Shown here: positions 35,401 to 46,908 of the stretch, one piece after another
How the letters are laid out: each line of letters begins with the position of its first letter
How positions within the stretch are numbered: the stretch's first letter is position 1
Assembly (NCBI GenBank): GCA_030568195.1
Contig: JAJLTO010000008.1
Span: 186,001-250,000 of the forward strand
Source of the DNA: Dipodascopsis uninucleata var. uninucleata
Taxonomy: Eukaryota; Ascomycota; Lipomycetes; Lipomycetales; Lipomycetaceae
DNA: 64,000 bases
Direction: 5' to 3'
Notes under the pieces: model-generated
Seen by the model: only the letters and a program-made list of their open reading frames with translations
Told to the model about the DNA's origin: nothing
Database searches by the model: none
Translations under genes and position numbers: made by a program

Positions 35401-36491
35401 CTAGTTGGATCGATGACTTTTTCCACTGGCTGAATCCAAATTTAGATGAATGCTGTAGATTCAAGAAGGGTTCAAAAGATGAAATGTGCTCACCTTATGC
35501 AAGAGAATGGCAATGTGATGTTTGCTTTGAAAATCGACATCCGCCGTGGAACATCACTATGTATGGACTTCCTGAGGGCGATGAATTTATGAAATTTTTC
35601 TCATTCTGGATCGATTCGCCGTCGGATCCTTGTCCATTAGGTGGAAAGGCACCCTATTCGAATGCTGTAGTACCTGATTATGAGAGGACTACATTTTTGG
35701 CGTCCAATTTCAGGACTTCTCATACTCCACTTCGTTCACAAGACGATTTTATCAAAGCTTATGCTTCGGCTAAGAGAATCGCAGCAACAATCACAGAGAA
35801 GACAGGAGTGGACGTATTTCCGTATTCTGTCTTCTATATCTTCTTTGCTCAATATGGTACCATTTTCAGGCTAACTCTTTCTCTTATCTCAGCAGCAGAG
35901 ATTATGATATTTATTATTTCGTCCATTCTATTAGGATCGATAAGAACAGGTCTGGTTGTTGCCATAACTGTTGCGATGATTATAGTAAACATCATGGGCG
36001 TGATGGCGGTATGGGGTATCAGCCTGAATGCGGTCAGTCTTGTAAATCTTGTGATCTGTGTGGGTATTGGTGTTGAATTCTGTTCACATATAGCAAAAGC
36101 ATTTATGGTGCCCAATATGGATGTGCTTGATTTAAGTCGGTCAAGGATGAAAGGAAACGACGAGCGTGTGTGGTCATCTCTAGTTAGTGTTGGTGGCTCA
36201 GTTTTCTCGGGTATTACTCTTACAAAGTTTATTGGAGTGATAGTGCTTGCATTCACAAGGTCCAAGATATTTAAAATCTATTACTTTAAGATGTGGCTAG
36301 CACTCGTTATAATTGCAGCGTCTCATGGACTGATCTTTCTGCCGGTATTTTTATCATATGCTGGAGGTTCAGGATATAACTTGTATGAGGAAGATGATCC
36401 TGCACATGATACAGCTGCGATGAGATATAGATCATTATTCGAGGAGCAGGAATCTAACGAGAGCGAAGAGGAGGAAGATTCACCGCACTAG
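32465..36491 (+). CDS. NCR1: Niemann-Pick type C1 sterol transporter (Ncr1), 3 exons
   Basis: NPC1 proteins integrate sterols into the vacuolar/lysosomal membrane. I read exons 32465-32566, 32712-32858 and 32931-36491 (1269 aa). Exon 1 is a signal peptide (MIVRLIIRVLCIVSVVGCA) plus the start of the NPC-N domain. Exon 2 supplies CGKKSFFGSQLPCPYNGPA and ICGADWAQTQVCCDTDQ; exon 3 continues SSCPACEANFIQFFCSFTCS PNQS. The sterol-sensing domain lies at about 585-750 (FLVLAVGVDNIFLLSHELE), followed by a second lumenal domain with paired cysteines and a C-terminal RND-type helix bundle (VSLVNLVICVGIGVEFCSH). The tail is acidic (EEQESNESEEEEDSPH). Introns are 145 nt (donor GTGAGT) and 72 nt (GTAAGA), both before the bulk of the protein. 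It is slightly longer than budding-yeast Ncr1. Confidence 0.95.
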
Positions 36492-37006
36492 ACTTGTAAT
36501 CATCAAAAAACTATTTCAAGTGCAAGTGTTGAAGCATCAATTACTATCTCTTTCAGTTCAATGCTGTCAATGTGAATTACTTGTGATTTTTTAATAATTT
36601 ATGGTTTAATTTTATTTCTCAGGTAGCATGAATTCATTTTAATCTATATATTTCCATTATATGTTAACGATTTCTAGGCGTTCGAGACGCAGCATTCCCT
36701 ACATTTTCTCCCCGAGATGCATCTTATTTTACATAGGCTATTTGATTCTAAAGATCTAATGCTGTATACGTAGTACTATGCATTCACGACTTCTATACTT
36801 CAGTAAGGTAATTATTAAATTATATGGTTTTAGATATTGATATTAAAGCTTGTCATTTCTTGCTAAATGTAGATAACTAGCTGCAAGCTAATATTATTTT
36901 ATATTTCAGAATGCCATGAATTTTATTATACACACGTCAAATGTATCTACTTATAAAACAAAAAGAGTTCAACGAGTCAGGATTCTAACTTTGATAATTA
37001 TACTAT
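36492..37006. other. Convergent intergenic region NCR1/CWF11
   Basis: 515 A+T-rich bases between two converging stop codons. No ORF or structured element seen. Confidence 0.6.
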
Positions 37007-40000
37007 CTAGCTTCCACCTACAGTAGTATTATCTTGATCCTGGTACTCACAATCTTCCCCATTATTCTTCAAATTATTGATTACTGATTTAGGAAGCGAG
37101 CCTTCTTCCTTCAGCTTTTCAATTTTTTTCATAGTCATTTCATACACGTACTTTCCTAAATGTTCGACGTTTTCCATAACAACAACTTTCGACGGGTCAA
37201 TATCGGTAGCGTTACGCACCGATGGAAACATTTCTCCGACATAAAGCTCCAGCTTATAGTTATCCGATTTGTTGACGTCCAATTTGTTTAGAAAATTAAG
37301 TGAAGATAAACTCAAATTCATCACGCGCCGTCTACCGAAAACGTATAGTCCCAGTCGTGCACGAGAAAACGCTACTGTTAATCGCCTTATATCCCTGAGA
37401 TATCCAATTCGCTTAGTTCGTACCAGGGACAAAATAATATAGTCATTTTGTTCACCTTGGTACTGGTCAACAGTTGCCACTGCTGCCGGCATGCCAAATA
37501 TAGGATTTCGCTTGCATCTCTCGTCCAAAATATCTTGAATAAGAATCTTTTGCCCGAAATAAGTAGTCAATATACTTATACTGCTGGAAGGATAACCTAG
37601 CAATCGCATATACATATATAGCTCCACAGCGTATTCAGCTTCTCCAAGATTCTGGAAAAAATGACTAGAAGGCTCACTCTCACCATTACCATTGAAATCA
37701 TCGACATTGACGAACTGGAACGTAAATTTGAACCCGGCATTTGCTTTCTTATATTCATCCATTTCATAACAACGAGGAAGATTTATGAGACCATTCATTT
37801 GGCTAGAATCGTATCTCCAGCTATATATATCAGCAATCTCGGGCCTAGCACGACCCTGAGCATTCAGACAGATTCTAGGAACACCAAGCCTTAATAGCCT
37901 TTGAAATAGACTTTGATCCAAATTAGAATATTGTCGAAACTTTATATTTTGAATGATCGGAGCATTCTGGAAAGGATCGCCTATGAGCACAACACGCTGA
38001 AGTCCACTATTGATGTTTGTCGTTGACTGGAGTGTCATAGGGATAAAACTTTCAATCTCCGTAAGTTGCGCAGCTTCTTCACATACAACGTTATGATAAT
38101 GAAAGCCCAAAGACACGAGTTCTTTATGTCTCATGGCTGCATGTGTAGCTGTGAGAGCCACGATCTTTGCTTCTTTTACTAAGAAGTAATTCGCGCGATG
38201 CTTTTGTGTTCGTAAGAGCTCAAATGGGCGCATATCCTCAAGCTGTATAAAAATCTGTTCAATATGGCGATAGCAACCGTCAACTATCTCCAAAGCTTCC
38301 TCTACAGAGTGAGTCTTTGAATTGAGTAATGGCTGAGGCGCGTCGGAAAAAAAGGAATGGAACGGAAAATTGTTATCAATATCCTCAACAGAGGAATATT
38401 CTTTCTCTCGAAACTTGCTCCATAATGGTTTGACGTACATACTAAAAAAATATTCTGCCGTTTCGCAAGTATCACCATGAGCTCCTAGGGCTCCGATCGA
38501 TTCAGCTAAATTGTCTACTGAAGCCAAAAGACTCCTTTTTTTTTCCATCAGATTGTCTACCATTCCATATCGAGAAAATGATGTCTCCATCCGGAGTTCA
38601 TCTTCACCGTGACCCAGTCGCAACAAATGGCGTTCATCCACATCTAGGGCCGCAATCTTTTCAAAAAGCCTATTCAGAGCTTGATTACTATGAGAAACCA
38701 CTAAGGTTTTTTGATCGGGAAAGTCGTGGTAGATATTGCTAATAATTTGCGTAGCAACATCAGTTTTACCAGTACCAGGTGGACCTATGATGAGAGTGAG
38801 CCCAGGTTGAGTACCTGAATACACAGCCTTCACTTGAGCCGGGGTAAAAGGAAGCCGATTCAATTTGCGAGAATCTGCATGATAGGGCCCCATATTTGGC
38901 AGCTTATACGTAGAAACTTCAACTACCTCTTCTTTCTCTTTAGACTCAACATGGTTTTCACTCTTGGAAGATTTGCCACGCTTTTTCGCTCGCTCCTCTA
39001 TCTCAACCAATGCTTCTCTTATAATGTAAGGTGGAAGTGCTCCTTCACCATCACCGTCAGTAAATACAACCCTTTTATCAGGGAAGCTTGATTTTAAGTG
39101 GCCGAAATTGAGAAACGTGTCATTCATGTCTAGTTTATCGATTTTATTTGGAAGATTCTCATATGATGCAGATTTCGGATCACCATATCCCATAAAAACA
39201 TCGGTTAACCAATCCGGAAGGGCATTATTTCGCATCATAAGTTCTTTTATACAATCTAAAATAGCCTTGAAGTTATTCTCACGTTGCCGCCGTCTAAAAA
39301 TAAAGTTGATCTTTTGATAAACCGATGGCGGATCGGCTTTGTATGTCAGAGGATCAATGTTGACTTGTAAACGCCTTCGCTTAGCTAAACGTCCATGTAA
39401 GACCTTACTGCTATTATTTCCGCTCGACAATAAATTTGAGCTGTTACTCTCATCATCTTTACGATAGGAATACAAATGCTTATAATTATGATCATAAATA
39501 TTCACAAGCTCAGCGGCACGAACGTATTTTATTCCGATCTTCTCCAGCTCAGTAGCTGCCTTTGCATCTGGAGATTGAAGACAAATCAAAAAAACAACAT
39601 CGCCAGGTCTTAAAGCATCCCATTCAGCTAAAATATCAGGCTTGACGGTATCAAGCTCAAGATATATTTCTGCTAAAACCATAGATGGATGATTCTCACC
39701 CACTCGTGCAGGACCAACATCCAAAATCGATGGCTGAGATATTTTCTGCGCCATTCGACTAGATCCACCAACTTTAAGTTCTCTTGAATTTGGAACCAGT
39801 TTCAATCGCTGGACTATTGCTTCAAGGTCAGACTTTATGCCATAAAATGATTCAAGTCTATGTAATTCAAATGTCCGATAAAGAAAGTCCTTAACCGACA
39901 AATACTGTAAAGTAAGACGAGGAAGAGCAATAGGCTGTAGAGAGTCATTTGAGAAAGTTTTTTCGATTATTGGGTCAGATAGACTTATCTCTGTTGGGAG

Positions 40001-41328
40001 ACAATTCAGGTTTATGATCTTATTCTCAAAGATAGTAGGACGGATAAATCTACTAGCAACGAGATTCAGTAAAAAGTCACGATTAATAGTGACACCTTCA
40101 ATCGAATACTCATAATTAAGATCCAGAAATCTGCATTCGTCTTTAAGTTCATCTTCAGTCAGAGGCTCAAGATTCTCAATAAGATCAGATTTATTAACGA
40201 CAGAGCCATAGTTTGCCAATGCAAGAACCATCAACTTATCCTTATAAGTATCTAGAACATGTTTTTGAAATCTCAATACCATTTTTACGTTCTCTCGTTG
40301 AAACTCTTCTTGAGTCACTACAACGCCAGTGACATCATCTACCAACATGAACATGTAATGTTCAAGGATGTCAAGGAGCTTCCTAAATTGAGAATCGGCT
40401 GTAGATATGTAATAAGGAGAAAGCTTAGCCACAACAGAAAAATTCAGATCTTTCAACAGCGTGTTTGTGAACTTCCGAGTAGGTAACTGAGACGTGATAT
40501 CAACAAGAAGCTCAATAACTCTCTCGACATAGATAGTCAGAGCTTGATATCTGCTTTGTTCCTTTATATAAAGCATCTGGATCGTATCGACAATGATAGA
40601 AAAAAGCCATCCACGTTCAAGTCGATATCTAACTTTTTGGCTCTCCTCGGCAGATTCAAACCTTTTATTACTAGATTTCCAGGGCTTCTTGAGTGAAGGA
40701 TATTTCGCGAAGAAAGAGTTCCGGGCTCCTATTGAGTGCAAACATGAAATTATTCCGATCGAAACTAAAGGAGCACACTGTCGTCGCACTAGCATAGAAT
40801 CCAGGCTTTGGAATGCTAAATCAACGAATAGAATGATATATGACCGTATTTTAATAGGAGTCGTAGGAACTGAAGATAGCATCAATATACGCTGGAACAA
40901 TGATCCGAAGTCATCTGGTCTAGTTTCAAAGAGATTCCAGTCCACTAAACCTTCTTTCTTCTTGATGACAGTGGTAAGAACAACTGATATTGCATGATCA
41001 TCCTTACTATTTGAATTCCAATTCGGCCAGAGATACCTATACGCAATTTGCTTCTGTTAGATAATATTCTTCAGTAATATCGACTAAGCTCGCGCCTTGC
41101 AGAGCATACACCAAACATTTTCACTTACTTTTCTAAATAAAGTAACGAATCCAAAGTCAATAAGCTTTTCTCACTGAAGTCATCTTTCGATAGCAAGTCA
41201 TAGATCGTTGTCACAACTTTTGTACTGAATTTCACTCTTGAATGTAAACCCCAGTTTGATTCTGCTATTTTACTATAGCTGGAACCGTAGATCTCGGCCA
41301 AGGAAGGAGAATCATCTGTAGCTTCCAT
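37007..41328 (-). CDS. CWF11: Intron-binding spliceosomal helicase Cwf11 (Aquarius), 2 exons
   Basis: Aquarius/Cwf11 is an SF1 Upf1-like helicase that binds introns near the branch site in the activated spliceosome. Exons 41328-41129 and 41036-37007 give 1409 aa. The single intron (92 nt, donor GTAAGT, acceptor TATAG) rejoins LLYLEK to YLWPNWN, matching the family's LE-x-YLWPN signature. The N-terminal armadillo region includes EHYMFMLVDDVTG and KFRKLLD-like helices. The helicase part has Walker A LIIGPPGTGKTDVATQ (about residue 815), an EEAAQ motif II, QNAPIIQNIKF, and a C-terminal VATVDQYQGEQNDYIILSLV with VAFSRARLGLYVFGRR. All SF1 motifs are visible. The start at 41328 (MEATDDSPSLAEIYG) is preferred over an ATG 19 codons earlier. 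The family is absent from Saccharomyces, to my knowledge. Confidence 0.94.
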
Positions 41329-41717
41329 AGTAATATTATATTGGAGCCTCTCGTAGACCTTGCTGGATATTATAATATTATACAATAATAATATTCGATG
41401 AATTACATCTATATATTAAACCAATCGCCTATCGCGCTAAATCTGCCTTTGAATGAGATCTGTTCTCTCATCTCGTACAAAAAAAAAAGGATCATGAATT
41501 TGGTTTAGGGTAATACCTGAAAAAATTCATCTAAAAACTATCACGAAGATGAAATTTTTTTTACAGAACTATAGGAACAAGTTAAGATCTAACCGCATAT
41601 CTTGGAACTGAACAGTTCGATTAAGGCAGGGATTCAAGATAGGCTTAACAGTTATATTGATATTATAAGGCTTTAGTTGCCTTTATTTAATAGTATCAGA
41701 CGTATACATAGCTAATT
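41329..41717. other. Divergent promoter, CWF11 (-) and GAR1 (+)
   Basis: 389 bases with a poly(A) run near 41479-41488 and TTTAGGGTAA at 41504-41513, a near-telobox. Both flanking genes act in RNA processing and may share this promoter; that is inference. Confidence 0.5.
41504..41513 (-). promoter_or_regulatory. Telobox-like element (TTACCCTAAA on minus)
   Basis: TTTAGGGTAA resembles the Tbf1/telobox core (ACCCTAA). It lies about 205 nt upstream of the GAR1 ATG, next to an A-run, which is a common layout for snoRNP and ribosomal genes in fungi. The match is short and could be chance. Confidence 0.35.
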
Positions 41718-42726
41718 ATGAACAGAGGACGTGGAGGGAGTAGAGGTGGTGGATTCAGAGGTAAGAAATCAATCAAGAGAAGTGTATGCAATGCCTGCTC
41801 CAGTTATCTTATTTTAAGTTATTATGTTACTGTGAGAATAATTGAGGCAACTACTATTTCCTATTTCCTAAATTTAATAGTATTTATGTAATAGGAAACA
41901 GTTTACTGACTAGAAAAAACATTTCGTATAGGTGGTCGTACGGGACCAGCGATGAACTTTGGTCCTCCAGAGACTGTGCAAGGTATGCTTTGTATGAAAA
42001 CTGCTACCTTTTCCCGTTAAGGTTGATGTATGCTGTGTTTAATTGATCATGAGATATTAATGTTGTATATAACTGTATAGAGATGGGCTCCTTCATACAT
42101 GCGTGCGAAGATGAGATCGTCTGCAAGTCATTAAACACCAAAATTCCATATTTCAATGCACCGATATACTTGGAAAATAAGGTATTTACTACCATAGAGT
42201 TCATGAAGAAGTCAATTCTAACGTCATTTGCAGACAGCAATTGGAAAGGTTGATGAAATCCTGGGTCCGATCAATGAAGTATATTTCACAATTAAGCCTC
42301 AGGAGGGAATCGTCGCTGCATCATTCAAACCGGGCGACAAATTTTACATCGGACCTGATAAACTGTTACCGTTAGAGAGGTATGTTCTATCAATTCTCTC
42401 GATGAGGTAGGAGAATGTAACTAATTTTGTGTATTTTATATAGATTCTTACCTAAGCCAAAGGCACCCGCAGGACCGAAAACTCCAAGGTTTAAGAGTCG
42501 AGGAGGATCTGTTCGCGGTGGTGGCCGAGGTGGTCGAGGTGGAACCCCAAGAGGTGGTACTCCAAGGGGTGGTGGATTTGGTGGTCGAGGCGGCAGTAGA
42601 GGTGGATTTTCTCGAGGTGGTGGAAGTGGTGGACGAGGTGGCTTCTCTAGAGGTGGTGGATTTGGTGGCCGTGGTGGTGGACGAGGTGGTGCCTCGGGTG
42701 GATTTTCAGGTAGAGGTCGTCGTTAA
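41718..42726 (+). CDS. GAR1: H/ACA snoRNP subunit Gar1, 5 exons
   Basis: Gar1 is a core protein of box H/ACA particles that pseudouridylate rRNA and snRNA. I read exons 41718-41760, 41932-41982, 42081-42181, 42234-42379 and 42444-42726 (207 aa). A short N-terminal RGG segment ([16 protein letters not shown]) leads to the core: [20 protein letters not shown], then [20 protein letters not shown] and [31 protein letters not shown] closes the core. The C-terminal tail, about 65 residues, is built of RGG/GGRGG repeats, also visible as imperfect DNA repeats in exon 5. Introns are 171, 98, 52 and 64 nt with donors GTAAGA, GTATGC, GTATTT and GTATGT. Gene order and length agree with Gar1 of other fungi. 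Confidence 0.96.
42500..42720 (+). repeat. Imperfect GGTGGNNGAGGT-type repeats encoding the Gar1 RGG tail
   Basis: The tail-encoding DNA consists of repeated GGTGG and CGAGG blocks, giving strongly G-rich coding-strand sequence in an otherwise A+T-rich region. It is a coding repeat typical of GAR domains, not a mobile element. Confidence 0.8.
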
Positions 42727-43693
42727 GTCTCTGTTTGTAACTTTTTACTCACGTTTGATATTTTTATTCTTTTCTTGTTTGAAATACTTCTATTTTACTT
42801 GTTACAGTTTGATTCGATTTAAAAATGACTGACTTTAAAACGCAAAGGACGAAGCACTTTTACTAAGTTTGTCTCCAAATATTTTATCAAAATCTTACAC
42901 AGTCAGTCCGAGCTAGACTGTCTTTACAGTCATATCTATCTATCTATATATTATTTGATGTACGGTCTTTATAAAGAAATGGCACGCTGCGAACGCTGTT
43001 TCTCTTTTTTCATATTTGGTATGAAAAGCAAAAACAATTTTGCAGGAAAATCCTTTAGGATTTCTCTAACAACCAAAAGATGTATTTGAAACATATTAAT
43101 TAGTAATTATAGATACTTTCAAAAATTCATCTGGACGTGCTTGAACAATGCTCTAAAATAGGCGAAGAACTGGTATGGGCAGAGAGATACATGTATAAAT
43201 ATAAAAATAAATGAATATGAATCTTTTTATGTGCTATTCTAGTAAACAATCTAATGCAATTCTTGCTTTTATCAGTACAATTATTGGTATCTGTACCTCT
43301 ATATATATTCCGCACTACAAATGTATTAAACAGAAATATTTCGTAATATTTGATTCCTTTGCTCATCTGAGACACAATAGGTTCATAAAATGTTCACAAG
43401 GGAAGTACAATACGCTACCACTGTCATCTCAAGCTACAGGATAATCATTTGCTTTGGATGAAAAGAAATCAAAGCAATGATTTCCAAAGAAATTCTATAT
43501 GGTAGATATATTTGAATCCTTTTTTAAACTTTGATGGATATACCTAATATCATTATATGACCTCAGTGGTTATAAAATAAGAGACAATAAGCAGTTCTTA
43601 CGTACATGAAAAGCAGCTTTTTCATGTCGATATTAATAAATGGATATTCGCAGAGAATTCACTCTAATCCCTTCCTATAAAATAGAAGTGATA
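42727..43693. other. Convergent intergenic region
   Basis: 967 bases between GAR1 and a minus-strand orphan gene. Contains CTATCTATCTATATA near 42943. ORFs at 43127-43375 (-) and 43211-43444 (+) overlap each other and look random. No RNA gene recognised. Confidence 0.5.
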
Positions 43694-44530
43694 TTAGAGA
43701 TTAACGTTGGTGGTAGTCGTATTTCTGCTGAACTTTTCGACAAAGATCTTGTCTAGAGACTCACGAAGTTTTCGTCGAAACAGTAACTTTCGAACTTCAT
43801 TTCTCCAGCACCATGATTCTTTCTCGTCATCCAAAATTGAAGGAGAGAGCCTACATATATAGTTCGGACTGTTCCCAGAACTATTCAAAGATTCTCCAGA
43901 AATATTTTCCACGTGGAAAAGTGTTGCTTTTGGACCCTCGATGGAAGATGCATGATTATTAAGCTTTGTAATGCTCTCTGACAGTTTTGGCGACGCCTTC
44001 ACCATGATACTTTGATTGGAATAGTTCCCAGCTAGATCACTGTCAGCATCAATTAAATCGTCGTCCTCGGTACTTTCCTCATTTCTTCTATATCCAGAAG
44101 AGAAATAGACAGGATATTCCACAGAATAACTGATGAATTTTTCGGTTGGTAACTTTGAATCTTCCAATACAATATTAGCATTTATGTTACTAACTGAGCA
44201 ATAGCTCTCACGGATATGGGGATTATTACTGTTTGATCTATTCTTGTATTTACCATCATCTCCAATGTAGAACTTCGGTCGCTTCGACTGAAGATCTTTA
44301 GTATCGCGTGCAGTGAGCTTCTCTGGTAACTGACTTGACTGTACTGCGGTAGCAGTTACAGTGGTAATTCCTTCCTTCATGTCTTTCCTATTATTGTTAT
44401 TGTTGATGTGACATTTGATATCATTGTTGCAATCTGCTGAATATAATATGGAATCTACCGCAACCTCTCTCTTCTCATTATTTTTAGTTGAGGCCAATTC
44501 TTGGCTCTCCTTTGTATCTGCTTCCAACAT
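43694..44530 (-). CDS. Hypothetical low-complexity protein
   Basis: Open frame of 278 aa beginning MLEADTKESQELASTKNNEK. It is Asn/Ser/Asp-rich and probably largely disordered, with an acidic run (EESTEDDDLIDADSDLAG) at about 150-167. The last 40 residues are basic and better structured (WCWRNEVRKLLFRRKLRESL, then DKIFVEKFSRN), which may be a helix or a localisation signal. I recognise no family. The length of the uninterrupted frame in A+T-rich DNA and the conventional ATG favour a real gene, but fast-evolving or orphan status would make homology hard to see. Confidence 0.5.
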   Translation of the reverse strand: MLEADTKESQELASTKNNEKREVAVDSILYSADCNNDIKCHINNNNNRKDMKEGITTVTATAVQSSQLPEKLTARDTKDLQSKRPKFYIGDDGKYKNRSNSNNPHIRESYCSVSNINANIVLEDSKLPTEKFISYSVEYPVYFSSGYRRNEESTEDDDLIDADSDLAGNYSNQSIMVKASPKLSESITKLNNHASSIEGPKATLFHVENISGESLNSSGNSPNYICRLSPSILDDEKESWCWRNEVRKLLFRRKLRESLDKIFVEKFSRNTTTTNVNL

Positions 44531-45221
44531 TATTTTTAAGGAATATACTAAAAATTAAGTCTTCCAGTACTAGAATTCTTATGGCACTTGCCACTATCAC
44601 TTCAGACGACTTTCCTATTAAGCTCGATATATTCAAATTGTAACAGAGAACAACTAGCGACAAGCGCCTGTTTTTCTTTTTCTTCTTATATTAAGGACAA
44701 GAAAGGAAAAATTTGCTGATAGACCGAAAATATGAAGGGGAAAATTAAATACTGTTGATGTGACTCCGCCAGATCTATAACTGACGTGTGTTCCCGATAT
44801 GCACAGAATACGCACACACTGACACGGCTGGATGCTACTATCTGACCAGTACTCTGCAACTGACCAGCCAAATCAACCTACACGACTTCCTTCAATGTTA
44901 GGATCATATGAGCCATGAGTTGACATATAGCTACCTGCTATATTGCAAAATTTGTCCCTGCACAACTACTTGACATATAGGCAGGCATCTTTTACGAGTC
45001 CTTTTCTTAACTTAAATATGATAGATCTATTTACCTTTCAGTTGCTATCTCTCTTACTCTATTGAGAACTGGGTTGACTTGCATCTGCTATTGACGTATC
45101 TGGCTCACTGTAAAAAGTAATTAATATCACTCACGGTCATGTAGAATACAAATTCTATGAAACCCAAGCCATCTGGAGGATGAAACCAATGATCCGAACG
45201 AAAAATATTCTCTAGTAAATA
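44531..45221. other. Intergenic region
   Basis: 691 bases, presumably with the promoter of the minus-strand orphan gene. The short ORF at 44686-44871 is not supported. Nothing else recognised. Confidence 0.45.
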
Positions 45222-45800
45222 GTGGCATGTCCACACACTCGTGTGTCTGCAGTAATTGTGGAAGAGAGGAATGGCGAGAAACTGCCAATGCTAAGGTATT
45301 TATCTTGGAGATCTGGAAGAGCTACCCCAGGTAATATAGGGATGTATAACAAGCAACTCGCTGTCACTACAAAGGGACGTTACACTAAACATGCGAATGG
45401 CGCACATGGAAAATTTTTTTTTTCGCTAAATACCCGGATAGATGTCACCCACCGGTACTTACCGCCAAATGCGTCGATGGTGACTAAATGCGTGAACTAT
45501 TTAGCATTTATCAACAGTAAAATATTCAATACAGAGGAGATCTATTATGTTCACAAAACTGCTGTAAAAAACAGTGATGTCTTCTCGGTCGTGCGGCCTG
45601 GTCCAGATCGAGAAGGTGACGATAATCACAGATTCAGACTGTACGCTGTCGCAGGAGAGAGTGTATTAGGCCTGCAAAAGGAGCTAGTCTGCTGGCTTGC
45701 TGCTAGTTTGTGTGGCTGCAGCTGCAATTACTGCTACTGCTGCCACGACATTTGGATAAATCCGGATGTAAATACTATCTGCATACTAATAACATATTAG
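45222..45800 (+). CDS. Doubtful orphan ORF
   Basis: 192 codons from ATG at 45222. The composition is odd: a Cys/Trp-rich C-terminal part (CGCSCNYCYCCHDIW) and no clear secondary-structure pattern. No domain or membrane topology is recognisable. An unlucky open frame in less A+T-rich DNA is as likely as a gene. A second small ORF (45846-46040, 64 codons) follows in the same state. Confidence 0.22.
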   Translation: MACPHTRVSAVIVEERNGEKLPMLRYLSWRSGRATPGNIGMYNKQLAVTTKGRYTKHANGAHGKFFFSLNTRIDVTHRYLPPNASMVTKCVNYLAFINSKIFNTEEIYYVHKTAVKNSDVFSVVRPGPDREGDDNHRFRLYAVAGESVLGLQKELVCWLAASLCGCSCNYCYCCHDIWINPDVNTICILITY

Positions 45801-46908
45801 ATATAAATAGCTCCCTTTGCAAGGAGACATATATATTGGTTTGCCATGGCAACAAGGAACTGTGGAAAGGAAGATATTCCTGAACTAGAACTGAACACGC
45901 AGTGGATGTGGACTGTGATCGACGGCAAACCGATCTCTCCCGAATTGTTACTACACGATTTCTGTTTCACCACTGTTATCATCGTCCTTCGCTCATATGC
46001 TATTTGTTATATACTGCAAGGAATGCAGCTATCTAACTAATTACTCCACTTCTTGGTTGCTGTAATTATCGTAGATCATAAATATAGTTCTCCAAATACC
46101 GAAATCGACCCCCTGCTCCTTCTCCGCATCATATTCACAACCCTAAACATTCTTATGATCATATAAGTTCTGACAAAACATAGATAGATATATCGAGAGC
46201 TAATTACCATAGATTACCAAAACGCTGAGTCGACTGGGAGAAGCACAGCTGGTTGGTATGGCAATAAATTAGTGTGCCGAAGAAATTTTTGACGTGCAAA
46301 GGACTATTTCAGCTCTGTTCGTGACGAGTTCAAACACAAGCATTTTACTTATAACGCAAAAATTATTGGAAAGAACATTTATTTAATGTTGATGTGAATA
46401 AAGCATATCAAATAGGAACCTTGTTTACCTTGTATATTACTATTACTAACTGATCAGGTAAATAAGTAAACCTCCTCCATTTCGCCCTTTATTCTTCAAA
46501 CCCGACCATTCTGCTCTGTAAAAAACCACATACAAAAAGAGAGACCCGCTTCAAACAAAATAAATCTTCTACCAGAAAAATTGAAATTTACATTAATCGA
46601 CGATAATACTACGCTATGCTTCTGATGAAGGAAATGCGTCCCTTAAAAGTGACATATAAATCAAGCCACCGCTATCGATCTATACATCTTCCCGATCTCT
46701 GTCATCGGCCAAGAAACTAAAAAACAGTAACAATTTCTGGTCCCTCTAACCAACACATCGGTAGATCAGGTGGCCATTAAAGATTACTTGCACACAAGTA
46801 AATTTCGACCAAAATAAATATTTAGGAAAATGAATGAACCTCTGTAGAAATGCCATCATTTGCATATTGATCTCTGATAGAATAAGACATAATCAGTCGC
46901 ATGATTAC
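45801..46908. other. Intergenic region, BXI1 3' flank
   Basis: About 1.1 kb with one small unsupported ORF (45846-46040). AACCCTAAAC at 46139-46148 is a telobox-like string with no gene start nearby. No box C/D or H/ACA pattern I could assign. Confidence 0.45.
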
